Part shown: one piece after another, positions 15,001 through 20,899 of the stretch | Position numbering within the stretch: the stretch's first letter is position 1 | Layout: each line of letters begins with the position of its first letter | Assembly: GCA_043805435.1 (NCBI GenBank) | Contig: JAZDHY010000022.1 | Location: 176,447 to 240,446 of the forward strand | DNA: 64,000 nt | Direction: 5' to 3' | Origin: JAEXOD01 sp043805435 | GTDB taxonomy: Bacteria > Bacteroidota > Ignavibacteria > Ignavibacteriales > Melioribacteraceae | Notes under the pieces: model-generated | Told to the model about the DNA's origin: nothing | The model's input: the letters and a program-made list of their open reading frames with translations, nothing else | The model's database searches: none | Made by a program: the position numbers and the translations under genes

Positions 15001-17921
15001 TTATGGTCACTTGAATCGCTTACTTTTGCTGCGGGAAAATCAGCATCGCTAATCCTAATTAAAACTCTATCTGATGGTTGATTAGGGACATTCCACAAAT
15101 ATTTACTGGGCACTGATGGTACAGAATTAATAATGGGATTCCAAAAAACACCGTGGTCGGTAGAATATTCTAATTTGACATTGGCAATATTGTAAGGCTG
15201 CCAAGTAATTTCAACAGTACTATCTACCAAAAAGAAATTACCTCCATTTGGATAAATAACCGAAATATTTTTAATGGAAAACGGATTTTCACTCATATCG
15301 GAGATATTAGGGTAATCAAAATCCGAAACCCTAATTTTTGCGTTTGCAGATGGAGCATTGGTTACCGTCCATACATATTTGCCCGAACCTGCCAAATAAT
15401 TAGAAATAACATTTATCCAGGATGTACCATTATTAGTAGTCAAATCTATATTAACTCTATCAACTCCACTGCTGGCATTCCAACGTATTTCTTTATTAAT
15501 TCCAGCTTGATAAATTTCATTTCCATTTGGTGAAAGGACAACAACACTTCCAATTTTAAAATTTCTATCACAAATATCAAACAACTCCGAATTTTCAGTA
15601 GCAGTAATTCTAATTTGTACTGAAGATGAAGGTTGATTTGGTATAACCCAAGCATAACTACCCAATGCGGCACTAATATTAGATACAATATTAATCCATA
15701 CATTTGGCACTACCGAATAGTCGATTGTAACACCGGTAATGTTAGTTGATGTCCATGTTATATTTATAGGTGTTCCGGGTAAAAACCCTTCTCCTCCATT
15801 GGGGTAAGTTAAACTTAACTCCGCTATTGAAAAATCGGCATCACTATTATCAAATATTACCGGTGAGTCCGAATCTAAAATTCGAATTTTTGCATTACTT
15901 GTTAAAATATTGGGTACACTCCATGGAAACAATCCTGCATTTGCAGGATAACTGGAAGCATTTGGAATATTAATATAGTTAACTCCCCCATCAAGCGAGT
16001 ATTGCAATCTAACATAATTTACACTGTTAGTACTCGACCATCTAATATTGTAATTTGCATTCCCAACTAATTTTTCACCGCCGTTTGGTGTAATAATTTG
16101 GAGATTACCAATCTTAAAATATCCTTCGCTAATTGAAGAAACAGCCGTGTCGGAAGTAGACCTTATTCTTATTTTACACGCAATAGTAGATAATGAATCA
16201 GGTATATTCCAAAAATAATTTCCTAAGGCTGCAGATGTAGAATTGGTAATAGTTTTCCAATTGCTATTATCATCAAGTCTATAATCAATTCTTACATTTG
16301 AAATACTTGGACTTGCGACCCATTTAATGTTTTGAGTTGTACCACCTTTAAACACCTCATTACCAACAGGAAAATTGATAATGATATTATTAATTGAAAA
16401 TGAACTGCTAACAAAGGATAAACCAGCATCAGATTCCCCATCACTTAAACGAATGTAAGCATTTGCCGAATTTAAATTTGCCGGTATTGCCCAATCATAT
16501 CTTCCTAAACTAGACTGGGCGTTTGCAGTTATTAAATTCCAAACAATCCCGTCAGACGAATATTCAATTTTTATTAAATTAATTCCGGTAGTATTAGACC
16601 ACAAAATTTGTTCAATATCACCGGCTCTAAAAATTTCACCCCCACTAGGTCTAATAATATTAATATTTCCTATTGTAAAAAAGCTGTTAGAAATGGCCGT
16701 ATATGATGAATTATCTAAGCTGGTAATTTTTACTTTTGCTTTGTTTGTAGGAGTATTTGCAACTGTATAAGTATATACACCTTGTGTAACAGGAATACCT
16801 GTTGCTATTTGTGTCCAAGAAGTACCATTATTTGTTGTAATTTCAATTTTAACGTTACCTGATAAGTTTGAAGTCCATGTTATATTTTGATTAGCTCCAA
16901 TAGCCCAGCCGGTTAATTCGTTAGGTGATATTATTGATAATGTTGAAATTGTAAATGTCGAATTGCTTAAATCATAAATCGAAGTATCATTTGAATCGAA
17001 TACTTTAATTAATGCTTGACTGCTTGCAGTTGGCGGGATTAGCCAGCTATATGAATTTAATGCTGCCGATACCGAATCTGCTATTAAAATCCATGTTACA
17101 CCATTATCTGTAGAATATGATAACCCTAAACTTGTAATGCTCGAGCTGTTCCACAATATTGAGTGCGTAGAGTTATTAAACCAGTCTTCTCCACCATTTG
17201 GTGCAGATAAGAGAATTTTTGCAATTCTAAAATAATCACTTGTGGTGGTAATAGATGGAATAGCACTATTTGAAATTCTTATTCTATTAAATGATGAAGG
17301 GTTATCAGGAACTGTATATTCAAATTTTGCTAAAGAAGCATCATAATTGTTAGCTATTGTTTGCCAAACACCATTATTAAAACTTATTTCAATATTTACT
17401 AGGTTAATATCAGAACTTGCAAGCCATTTGATTGTGTCAACACGAGATGTTTGAAAAGATACACCGGTTACGGGAGATAATATTTTTAATTTTGATAATA
17501 TAAATGGATTATCGCTTATATCAAAAACAGTGGGATCCGAATCATCAAATATTCTTATTCTAAATTCTTGCGATGGAGTAATATTTTCCGGTATATTCCA
17601 TTGGTATTGCCATAAACTTGCGGCTATATTCGATTCGATATTAGTCCAAGATATTCCGTTGTTTGTTGAATAGCTTAAAGTAACAAAATTTATTTCACTA
17701 CTTGCCCATTTAATAACTTGAATTGAACCTGCCTTCCATATTTCAGCACCATTGGGCGAAGCCAATGTAATTGATTTTGCTTTTGGCTCTTGAAATTTAG
17801 CTGATAATTTAGACGCAGTTAATTGTTTAGTTGATGTTTTATATTTATACGCACTAATTGTACTAAAATTAAAAATAAAACTACCAATTATTAACAAAAT
17901 AAATAATGTATATTTCTTCAT
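1..17921 (-). CDS. Giant exported multi-repeat surface protein (Kre9/KNH-type Ig repeats), C-terminus beyond window
   Basis: Reading leftwards from ATG at 17,921 the frame stays open to base 1, giving at least 5,973 codons (over 600 kDa). I checked the frame at both ends and at several interior points; each reads as the same domain family. Residues 1-24 form a signal peptide (MKKYTLFILLIIGSFIFNFS, then TISA). From about residue 50 the protein is a head-to-tail array of 93-94-residue repeats with the pattern SPNGGExWqxGtxxxIxW, then a GxxW(xx)I turn, a W-x-IP strand and a (K/R)IRIxD...DxSdxxFxI ending. This resembles the PF10342 (Kre9/KNH, Ser-Thr-rich) Ig-like fold common in Ignavibacteria surface proteins. 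An AAGGAG ribosome site lies 11 nt before the ATG. It is the last visible gene of the operon, 33 nt after the preceding barrel gene. Likely a secreted or cell-surface adhesin; the C-terminus (possibly a T9SS tail) is outside the window. Function is inferred from size and context only. Confidence 0.9.
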   Translation of the reverse strand, partial: MKKYTLFILLIIGSFIFNFSTISAYKYKTSTKQLTASKLSAKFQEPKAKSITLASPNGAEIWKAGSIQVIKWASSEINFVTLSYSTNNGISWTNIESNIAASLWQYQWNIPENITPSQEFRIRIFDDSDPTVFDISDNPFILSKLKILSPVTGVSFQTSRVDTIKWLASSDINLVNIEISFNNGVWQTIANNYDASLAKFEYTVPDNPSSFNRIRISNSAIPSITTTSDYFRIAKILLSAPNGGEDWFNNSTHSILWNSSSITSLGLSYSTDNGVTWILIADSVSAALNSYSWLIPPTASSQALIKVFDSNDTSIYDLSNSTFTISTLSIISPNELTGWAIGANQNITWTSNLSGNVKIEITTNNGTSWTQIATGIPVTQGVYTYTVANTPTNKAKVKITSLDNSSYTAISNSFFTIGNINIIRPSGGEIFRAGDIEQILWSNTTGINLIKIEYSSDGIVWNLITANAQSSLGRYDWAIPANLNSANAYIRLSDGESDAGLSFVSSSFSINNIIINFPVGNEVFKGGTTQNIKWVASPSISNVRIDYRLDDNSNWKTITNSTSAALGNYFWNIPDSLSTIACKIRIRSTSDTAVSSISEGYFKIGNLQIITPNGGEKLVGNANYNIRWSSTNSVNYVRLQYSLDGGVNYINIPNASSYPANAGLFPWSVPNILTSNAKIRILDSDSPVIFDNSDADFSIAELSLTYPNGGEGFLPGTPINITWTSTNITGVTIDYSVVPNVWINIVSNISAALGSYAWVIPNQPSSSVQIRITATENSELFDICDRNFKIGSVVVLSPNGNEIYQAGINKEIRWNASSGVDRVNIDLTTNNGTSWINVISNYLAGSGKYVWTVTNAPSANAKIRVSDFDYPNISDMSENPFSIKNISVIYPNGGNFFLVDSTVEITWQPYNIANVKLEYSTDHGVFWNPIINSVPSVPSKYLWNVPNQPSDRVLIRISDADFPAAKVSDSSDHNFSINLVYVIFPDGGQSFVVNSDQNVKWVSHNSVANIKLEYTTTNGTSWVVVQNSIPAAPQQYLWTIPNTPTSQGLVRVTSTVNSAVTDVSNSQFSIGSILLTSPNGGERWQVGSTHTIKWNNIVTVNNVDLDYTTNQGETWLPIVSNYNATLESYSWIIPNTVSAFAKVRIKNSTNATLFDVSNNVFSICSILVTSPNGSEIYQVGENLPITWASNNINFIFVEYSTNNGNNWEVLNGGNPINASDGIFNYTLPDYPTQSGLIRVRDTQDNNIYDVSNNLFSVYRLDLISPNGGESYKIGSTQLIRWNSSGVNSVSIKYSTNNGINWLGIIDNVIGVNGVYNWLVPNIPTNNFKIKIYDKDNTFIKDSSDTGFTIGDIVVTKPDSGEVLLAHTVKRIEWTVTPGIQNVNIELQPNSVSPWETIEPFANAQQGFYNWLVSDNASTSAKIRVSDAVVGTSITDESEPFLINTIHVVAPNGGEYWQAGKANIITWTSSVTGNLKIEYSSDNGTTWHLVIGSVPAVNNQYSWNTPANLSSRHVLVKITDINALTIFDYSDNVFKVGDVSIISPIGSEYWQSNSVHEISFSASNSIDEVTIQYTLDNITWQPIVSNYPVTSGKYNWALGNLSPSNVARIRVFDANSALGIVAVSNTFNIIELNVLSPNGNEYWQSGTLKNITWSTSLTSNLKIEYSADNGNIWNTISGSVPAPNLGYAWNIPANLSSKQVKVKLTDLDHSSIIDSSDLIFKIGTVKILNPVGGENWQTGSQKIINFSTSGSVEEVNIEYTLDNITWNTIASHYPVSTGTFTWGIGNISASSNARIRISDAESGLSIISSSNTFNIINLKVDSPNGGEFWQAGTAKNITWSSSITGNLKIEYSSNNGGSWNSVIASIAASNNSYSWNIPAALSSKQVKIKIINLDAPNIVDSSDAVFKVGNVSIVSPVGGEYWQIGTQKVINFSTSNSVNEIDIFYTLDNITWIPIALRYPVSSGTYNWSIGNISASNNARIRISDSESGLTIVSTSNTFNIVNLKVDSPNGGEFWQAGTIKNITWTSSVPGNLKIDYSSNNGSSWNNIIASILASNNSYSWNIPVTLSSKQVKIRIINLDTPSIADSSDSAFKIGNVTITSPIGNEYWQIGTQQVINFSTSGSVDEVDIYYSLDNITWTPIVLNHPAITGVYTWNMLNLSPSTNARIRVNDAASGLSISSLSNTFNIVNLNIVSPNGAELWQTETIQNIKWLSSSHIPSVNIYYSDNNGTSWNLISSSYPSVSNDTNKYAWNIPSGISSSQMLIKVESFNNILLKDVSNNPFSIGNLIVTSPTNADKLQSGRQKTITWNSTKVGNIKIEYSLDNGVTWQPDVIISSINSDLHMYNWTVPDTISSSHARIRLSSLSNKGAVSVSNPFVISLLEVVAPNGGEFWLAGSTKLIKWNSNQINSLSIYSSDNNGQLWNLIASNVPAVNKQFSWVIPTNSVTNSAKILLVDESNIIIRDSSSLSFSINSLKLASPIGGDIWQAGTTKQIKWNGLNLGQIELFYSLNNGTNWSKIIDNISGSVGNYNWIIPQDTASNQVRIKIREMLDTTNYDISDLFTINRLQLLVPNGGENWQAGSTKKITWYSKYINNISLAYSIDNGLNWINIADNIAGNAYNINWNIPSNITTENAKIKIWDTSNPVFKDSSETRFIISNIGIIAPAGNAQLLAGAPTTISWNASNLGIINILYSIDNGTTWDTVKSNVPSTANSIIWNIPSNIATNQALVRLQSVTDPSIRILSSNFIISNLVVTTPNGSEIWQSGSLKLITWQSQFVNNINIYYSLNNGSTWTEIVNNIPAVTNNFSWTIPANITSNSSLIKIEDTNNSAIKDSSNTIFTIGLLSITSPINGEQVQAGTNKNITWNSSNLGLINIDYSIDNGATWNEVAKDVLASDLHYNWSVPDVFSTLAKIRLSYKNDVSISSTSSTFVISSLTLLTPNGGEVWQAGTTKSITWQSQNIANVNLDYSLDNGTNWISIASNIAINPGLYSWNIPASLSSSVALIRISDYSNAAIKDISNSRFTISQLQLTSPVGGEKWQAGTAKTITWTGSNLNNIKVEYSIDNGATWDPTPIVSSIAMSLNSVQWIIPENLVSNQVKIKLTSLDNPSISSTGGQFTLSSLKVVAPNGSERWQSGTTENITWQSQFINNINIYYSINKGSSYTLIANNIASGLGTYSWVIPSNIATSNAVVKIIDSDNNSIIDTSDNIFTIGILGITSPTSADVWQAGKQYNINWVANTTNQSLKIEYSRDGGATWELIPGANNVPTVNGTYLWTIPSTEGTSTAKVRISDITSKLVYQSPNFVIKQLDLSSPNGGQYWTSGTSRDIEWISSQIASVKIEYSVNNGTSWNEIVNSTPALTGKYTWNIPAELVSPVMKIKISDAGNSQINDMSDNTFVIGSIKVVDPNGGEVLQAGVSYNIKWTNSASIDNVIIDYSIDNGVNWSSVTNSTPADGEYIWSVPSGLSTNSGLIRIADYNSSSSIIDISNANFSIANLSLLSPDGNASYQVGKTINIEWTASNNIANVTIEYFTETKGWKLIASNIAANSSPYLWVIPNDPSDSTRIRIKSSLNNQVFDISNNSFRIANLTVLSPNNLVRWQSGTLNSVQWSKTSNIKNVNLDYSVDGGTNWKSIISNYSSINNTYNWLVPADTTFNAKIRVVDASSSGAISDISDVNFIINTLSVIKPDGIEPWLSGSIKTIEWISTADIDSVYINLSIDGGTTWSLLNKIKANVGVYSWTIPQLINSNNAFILIKDTKLETIRDTSNKFIIIPANLSLTYPVGGEYLQEGKSYNIGWTKSSNVNNVKIEFTSDGGANWVTIKSSYPADSLKFNWKVPENTFTNLAKIKITDVQNSFITSTSTTPFTIAALQLTSQLGSENYQVGTSQNITWNASANIPFVNIEYSTIDGIWKLIAQNIAANLGTYVWLIPNDPSNTIKIRIRSSLSTQINSSNIEYFRIANILVTEPNVYQKWQVGSMQQIKWNSTANIQKINIYYTSNNGIVWNPIVTDTLASTGVYNWIIPDNPNTTTRIKVVDALAADFINDISDNDITITKLKITNPLGGENWLSGDTQPIKWTSSTDIDSVGIYLSLDGGNIWSLITKQKANTNQYNWTIPQSLNSNNVLIKIKDTKFENIVSTSNSLSITYANLSLIYPVGGEYLQEGKSYFITGTKSANISDIKLEFTLDNGLNWTTIPASPNLSTSLDSLKYKWIVPANTFTNLAKIRISEANNSFISSTSNATFTIAALKLTSQTGSENYQVGTTQSITWNASANIPLVNIEYNTDNGVWKTIAQNIAANLGTYSWLIPNDPSNIVNIRVRSSETSSIAGISASSVRIADVLVTNPNIFQKWQVGSVKQIKWNSTSNVQNINIYFSTNNGLVWNPVVTNTVASSGVYNWLIPDYPNTSTRIKIVDALAANSINDVNDTVIVISKLQINEPIGGEIWASGSTQQLQWTASNDIDSIGIYLSLDGGNVWSSITKQKANIGAFTWVIPQSINSSNVLVMMKDTKFESVKDTSGSLTIYPPVLTVTSPNGGEYLQAGSKYYIKWQSSADVNNIKIEFRQNAADTVWSVLENSYPADSLQYLWTIPLDISTNAAKIRITDVMQPFIVDSSDNFFKIGWVLVQSPNGGEHIQSGKKIDINWLTSANITNVKIEYTINGNIWTTIVPSIAANIGTYKWTIPNTPSAFARIKISDALSNNTIKDLSDTDFTISLLQLTTPASSIQLQAGTNYQIKWNSSPEINYVNLEYTLDGTVWNIISQDSIQASVGEYLWQIPDNLCSTQGKIRIWDNSSAGINDTSKYLITFKMLNLTSPIGGENWQVGTTKAIRWNACQVDTITIEYSINNGQNWLLVSENIPTLGNIYNWTVPNTVSSNVLVRLVDKTNPQLLAVSNRFSIFNPSINLVTPNGGETWQSGTTKTIEWQSNLIDFVKIEFSSDSGATWSTLRSSISADSSYSWFIQNNLETHGAVIRVSDVVNPHIKDTSEVFTITELRLTSPMGGEYWQSGTQKNITWHAGSGINLVRLQYSLDNGQNWTNIAEAQNIIASVDTFKWNIPITLGTNIAKIRVMDIVDQTINSTSVDTFTIGWVRVITPNGGNVFQSGHSVNVTWECSGNLRKVNVEIYNPSTNQVVVESEANASLKTINLVIPSNYFSDSLVVRISEVNSNYLISDVSDNLFSTKALELMRPVFGDNWKAGTTETIKWEASSNNNTVNILYTSNNGVTWNPIVTNYSAALGEYDWQIPNNLSSDKCIIKIYNSFYTNVKDSSGLFNIYVPGLSLISPNGNNYYQAGNTYKIQWSSSFVTAAAIEFSSDNGVTWDTLKAPIQASLGEWDWQIPNRVSTNLGLIRISDYSNNAVKDVSDATFVVGWIEVISPDGGENWLSNSSNEIRWENSSSISLINIYYSNGDNGIDTNWVLLTTNHPAANMPYIWQQIPNKETNRGKIKITDAKSNNKIANESNDYFSITKLYVLSPNGGEVWYSGNAYKITWTPSININGLKIELSTNGGKTWGVNITSSTPASTGFYDWAIDGSLYSDSSLIRLTDVEHNEIIDVSDGLFTLGAIQLRTFDNEEKVLEGSNKLITWLNSANIKFVDLLYRTKDKVWKPIKFRVPANDEQYNWIIPSEPSDSCYITIRNSDNFIFNDTSNKPFVICRMKFGSPNGGEIWQTGTTKEITWQSLNVSQVYLEYSVDTTVIPITWTKIVNQPILASLGKYSWEIPDDINLAGKNYRFRIYDINESEVADTSNSYSTLSYLRLLTPNNGEQTGTSQIIKWSNNVNTISKVNIYIQREISDFNWTVIARNVNSDPSSYLWNINIDPSQTCRIKVEDSQNNNVYDVSDIPFTVCSIKLISPNGGKYQKLQIGKTYDITWETSFINIVRLEFSTNNGQSWNLVPNANSIPASEKRFAWYMDDIPSRNTRLRISDANKETIYDVSDTTFTICSLNLLQPNTLTAYQVGQTYDITWQSVNIDSV
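4030..7420 (-). repeat. Higher-order repeat: four-domain block in about three copies
   Basis: Within the domain array, blocks about 1,125 bp apart are more alike than neighbouring domains. Examples are the gccatttttgg segment near 4,871 and 6,004, and the gaaggatc(g/a)ttaggaatta segment near 4,990, 6,119 and 7,245. Another is the ttcctgtaaatattcccc-type segment near 5,441 and 6,562. A four-domain unit was therefore duplicated as a block at least twice; the third copy is more diverged. Confidence 0.7.
11340..13560 (-). repeat. Higher-order repeat: two-domain block in about four copies
   Basis: Segments of the type gttgaaaaattaattac recur near 11,565, 12,122, 12,682 and (diverged) 13,237, a spacing of about 557 bp or two domains. 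The intervening domains also match alternately, for example ctgccaaaattctcc near 11,877 against ctgccaaaactctcc near 12,435. This marks a younger expansion by domain pairs than the four-domain blocks further left. Confidence 0.7.
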
Positions 17922-17954
17922 CTACCAAATAACTCCTTAGTGGTGTATAAATCT

Positions 17955-19355
17955 TTAATAGTTGATTCTAATAATTGGTGAAAACACTAAATAATTATCA
18001 AATCTAAAGAACGGAAGTCCATTTTTTGGTTTTGCAAAAGCCTTAAAAAATTTAAAATCAAAACCGATGGAATTACTAAGCATAAATTGTGTTTTTAATC
18101 CAAAGTAGCCGGTTGCGTCTGTCAAATCATATCCAAGTTGTAAAAATATTTTATGTTGCAACAAACCGGTATAGTTTTCAATACCTATTTCAGAAACAAC
18201 AGAATTTTTAAAATATCCTAGCGGGCTTTTTTTTGCATTAATCAGAACCAATCTTGTCGGATCTAAATAATATCGATAAATATCAAAAGAAGCTATCCCA
18301 AGTCCTGCTTGTAAATTACCTAAATCCATAAAATTTGCAAAGTTTTTATATTTAACTAAAAAAACTAAATAATTCCTGTTTGAGTAAAACTGGCTTATAT
18401 AATTAATATTATAATCTTTTACAGTATATTCAGTCATTGAAAATGATCCGTCAAAATAGAGATCAAATTTTTCTAATTTCGGCCAAATTAATTTTAAAGG
18501 ATTACCATCCAAGTGGACATAAAGATTATTACCTGTACTAAATAATCTTCTTCCGTAATTACCATCCACAAATCCAAAACCGGGCCACCTGGCATCTACG
18601 CTATAACCAATTTCAACATTATATGCGCTATTAGGCTGATTATTTACCAAATAATCAATATATTTTAATTTTACACCTATATTATAATGCGCATCAAACC
18701 AACCCGGCATAACAATATAATCATTGCCCCATCGGCCAATAAATGAAAGTAAAAATTTATTTCTATTATTTGTAGTTAATTGATAAAATTTTAATTCCGG
18801 ATTTTGAACATGGAAATAAATATCAAACTTATAACCCTCTTTAGAATCATAAAATGTTTTTGATAAGTCGGTTAATGAATATAGTTTAGATTTTAGATCT
18901 TGATAGACCTTTTCACCCAAAACCGATTTAATATAAACAGGATCATTAAATTCATCAAAATAGTATGTTTTAACCGTATCTTCATTAATTGTTGATTCGG
19001 TAAAAAACCTTAATAATTCAATTTCGTCATCATAGTATCGCTTTTTTAACTCAATAAAAACATAACCGTTAAATACATCATTAACAAGTTTTTTAAGAGT
19101 GTCTGCAGATGGTTTTTTTCCATCAATTCTAAGAGCATTTTGAACAACAAATCTATTAAAGATTTCTCTTACAAACATAGGATCTGTTAAATTCCATGTT
19201 TTTTTCAAATCGTTAAATGCAATTGTGTTATACTCTAAATTTCTATATACTTTGTCAATATATTCAAATTTTTTTTCATCAGAAATTTGCGAAAATATTG
19301 TGGAAAAAGTAAATATTATAAAAATAAATAGTAATTTTTTTTTCATAACAACCAT
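17955..19355 (-). CDS. Predicted outer-membrane barrel protein, family A, copy 2
   Basis: 466 residues starting MVVMKKKLLF; the Met at residue 4 is an equally possible start. A signal peptide ends near FSTIFSQ. The first half (about 25-190) is charged and probably helical, with the conserved block NLEYNTIAFNDLKK and a D/E-rich YYDDEIELL stretch. From about 195 to the end, short alternating strands rich in Tyr, Phe and Gly end in FSPIIRINY, a C-terminal aromatic typical of outer-membrane barrels. It is a clear paralogue of the gene at 20,900-22,273 (shared NxRNK(F/Y)L, GxWGN, LQAG(L/F)GI and C-terminus). It lies between its family B partner and the giant protein gene, in the same operon. I do not recognise a named family. 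A likely role is as an outer-membrane partner, channel or anchor of the giant protein (inference). Confidence 0.8.
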   Translation of the reverse strand: MVVMKKKLLFIFIIFTFSTIFSQISDEKKFEYIDKVYRNLEYNTIAFNDLKKTWNLTDPMFVREIFNRFVVQNALRIDGKKPSADTLKKLVNDVFNGYVFIELKKRYYDDEIELLRFFTESTINEDTVKTYYFDEFNDPVYIKSVLGEKVYQDLKSKLYSLTDLSKTFYDSKEGYKFDIYFHVQNPELKFYQLTTNNRNKFLLSFIGRWGNDYIVMPGWFDAHYNIGVKLKYIDYLVNNQPNSAYNVEIGYSVDARWPGFGFVDGNYGRRLFSTGNNLYVHLDGNPLKLIWPKLEKFDLYFDGSFSMTEYTVKDYNINYISQFYSNRNYLVFLVKYKNFANFMDLGNLQAGLGIASFDIYRYYLDPTRLVLINAKKSPLGYFKNSVVSEIGIENYTGLLQHKIFLQLGYDLTDATGYFGLKTQFMLSNSIGFDFKFFKAFAKPKNGLPFFRFDNYLVFSPIIRINY

Positions 19356-19363
19356 CTGTTAAT

Positions 19364-20863
19364 TTAAAAACCATATCGGTAATGAATTTGAATCATTCCG
19401 GACCCTTCAACTTCCCATTCTTTTACATTTCTAAAAACGGGAGTGGATAAAAACACTCCGCCAAGCCTAAACACATGCGGTTGCATTTCTAATACCTTAA
19501 ACCAAACATCTCCTTTAATAACGCTGTCATAATAACGTAAATCTAAATTTATCAATTCGGTATTTTTAGGAACAAACGATATATTAATTCCAACAATTGG
19601 TTTAATTCTATTAGAAACTAAATTTTCCGTTATTTTATTTCTATTATAAATAACTTTAACAATATCATGATTACCAAGCCCAACATCCATCTTAAATCTC
19701 AAATCAGATCTTTCGTTTGCATTCCAAAAGAACGAAAATAAAAAACGCCATTGGAATGAAGTAAAAAAAGCATAAGAACTATCTTTTTTCCCAAATTTAA
19801 CAAAAGGATCGGTAAAATCTTTACTTCCTGCTGATATATACAAATTCAAAAATGGAAACTCGTAAAGTTGACTTGCTTTTATGTTAGCAATAAAACCTGA
19901 AGTAACATTAAGTTTGGCGGCATCCGAAAATATAAACGGTATTTTGTGCGAAAATTTAGAAAAATCAGTACGTCCTTTTCCCAAAAGTCTAACATCTAAA
20001 ATAATATCCTTAATTAAATTTTGCTCTTCGCCCGAAAACGTAATTAATCCACGTATGCCACCGGAAACCGTCATGTTTTGATATGGTAAAACGTTTAATA
20101 ATTCATCTCCTGTATTCAGTTCGGCACTAAGCGAATAATACGGAAATTGCAGCATCTGATGTGTAAAAGTAACATGATTTAATGACGCCGATATTTGATA
20201 TTCCGTTCCAATAACGTCATTTTTTACCCTTCCACGGCGTTGTACAGGCGTATTTGTTTTAATAGGCGGATATTTGAAATTAGAATTAACGTATAAATAA
20301 TTTAGATAATCGCTATTATTTTCGCTCGAAAATCCTTTACTCTTTTTTAATTCTTTTGAAACTTCAATACCCAATAAAGGTTTTGGTTCTTGTTCTTGCA
20401 GCGTTGCCGCAACTATTCTATAAAGCTCGTTATAATATTTTTTATTAGTAGGATTAAAATAAAGCTCTTGTAAATCCGTATATGAAAGAACATTAACGGT
20501 ATCGGATCGTGAACTTGTATTAGTAACTATAATACTGTTAGAGTCGGAACCTCCACCAGAATTAACAATATTATAAACATATAATAAAACAACCGAATCA
20601 ATTTCAATTGTTTCTTTAATAAATACGATGCTGTAATTTGTTTGGCTATCAAAGCTATACGTATTTTTACTAAACCCTAATGGAATATTTTGTAAAAAAG
20701 GTACTTCATCTTGATTAGGCGTAAAATTTATAGAATATAAATCTAAATATTTAGCGTCATTTTTTAGTTTTTTTTCAACTTTTTTATACACATCCCAAAG
20801 ATTTTGCCCATACAATGCAGCAGTGATTGTATAAAATATAAAAAAAAGTATAGTTTTTTTCAT
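19364..20863 (-). CDS. Predicted outer-membrane barrel protein, family B, copy 2
   Basis: 499 residues. The N-terminal signal peptide ends near AALYGQ. A short helical segment follows (LWDVYKKVEKKLKNDAKYLDL), then a long beta-rich region of alternating hydrophobic and polar residues, ending in MIQIHYRYGF with a terminal Phe as in outer-membrane barrels. It is a paralogue of the gene at 22,289-23,833: both share a Q(R/T)(R/K)GR(V/I)K block, a SH(I/V)xF(S/T)HQ(I/M) block, an FFWN block and the GxMxQ(I/L)xYR end. Eight nt separate it from the following family A gene. No named family is recognised; its place in the operon suggests work with family A in the outer membrane. Confidence 0.8.
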   Translation of the reverse strand: MKKTILFFIFYTITAALYGQNLWDVYKKVEKKLKNDAKYLDLYSINFTPNQDEVPFLQNIPLGFSKNTYSFDSQTNYSIVFIKETIEIDSVVLLYVYNIVNSGGGSDSNSIIVTNTSSRSDTVNVLSYTDLQELYFNPTNKKYYNELYRIVAATLQEQEPKPLLGIEVSKELKKSKGFSSENNSDYLNYLYVNSNFKYPPIKTNTPVQRRGRVKNDVIGTEYQISASLNHVTFTHQMLQFPYYSLSAELNTGDELLNVLPYQNMTVSGGIRGLITFSGEEQNLIKDIILDVRLLGKGRTDFSKFSHKIPFIFSDAAKLNVTSGFIANIKASQLYEFPFLNLYISAGSKDFTDPFVKFGKKDSSYAFFTSFQWRFLFSFFWNANERSDLRFKMDVGLGNHDIVKVIYNRNKITENLVSNRIKPIVGINISFVPKNTELINLDLRYYDSVIKGDVWFKVLEMQPHVFRLGGVFLSTPVFRNVKEWEVEGSGMIQIHYRYGF

Positions 20864-20899
20864 TTTATATTCAATTTAGTGAATAATCGAAAACTCCTT

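Larger units (their letters stand above)
1..17800 (-). repeat. About 63 tandem coding repeats of roughly 281 bp (Ig-like domains)
   Basis: The SPNGGE-equivalent motif (on the plus strand, variants of ccaccatttggag) recurs about every 281 bp. I located it near 75, 360, 645, 935, 1207, 1490, 1785, 2068 and onward through 17,195, 17,470 and 17,750. That makes 63 complete units plus one cut by the window edge. Copies differ strongly in DNA sequence but keep the same framework residues and nearly the same length, so the array is old and held by selection on the fold rather than by recent slippage. Confidence 0.9.

Noticed and set aside
1..17900. Scattered open frames of 60-121 codons on the plus strand and in other minus frames
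   Set aside because: They are shadows of the giant repeat gene: they recur at the same place in each domain, have no ribosome sites and no family resemblance.
1..17900. Regular repetition that could suggest a CRISPR or satellite array
   Set aside because: The unit is about 281 bp, always a multiple of three, highly diverged and in one open reading frame with fixed framework residues.
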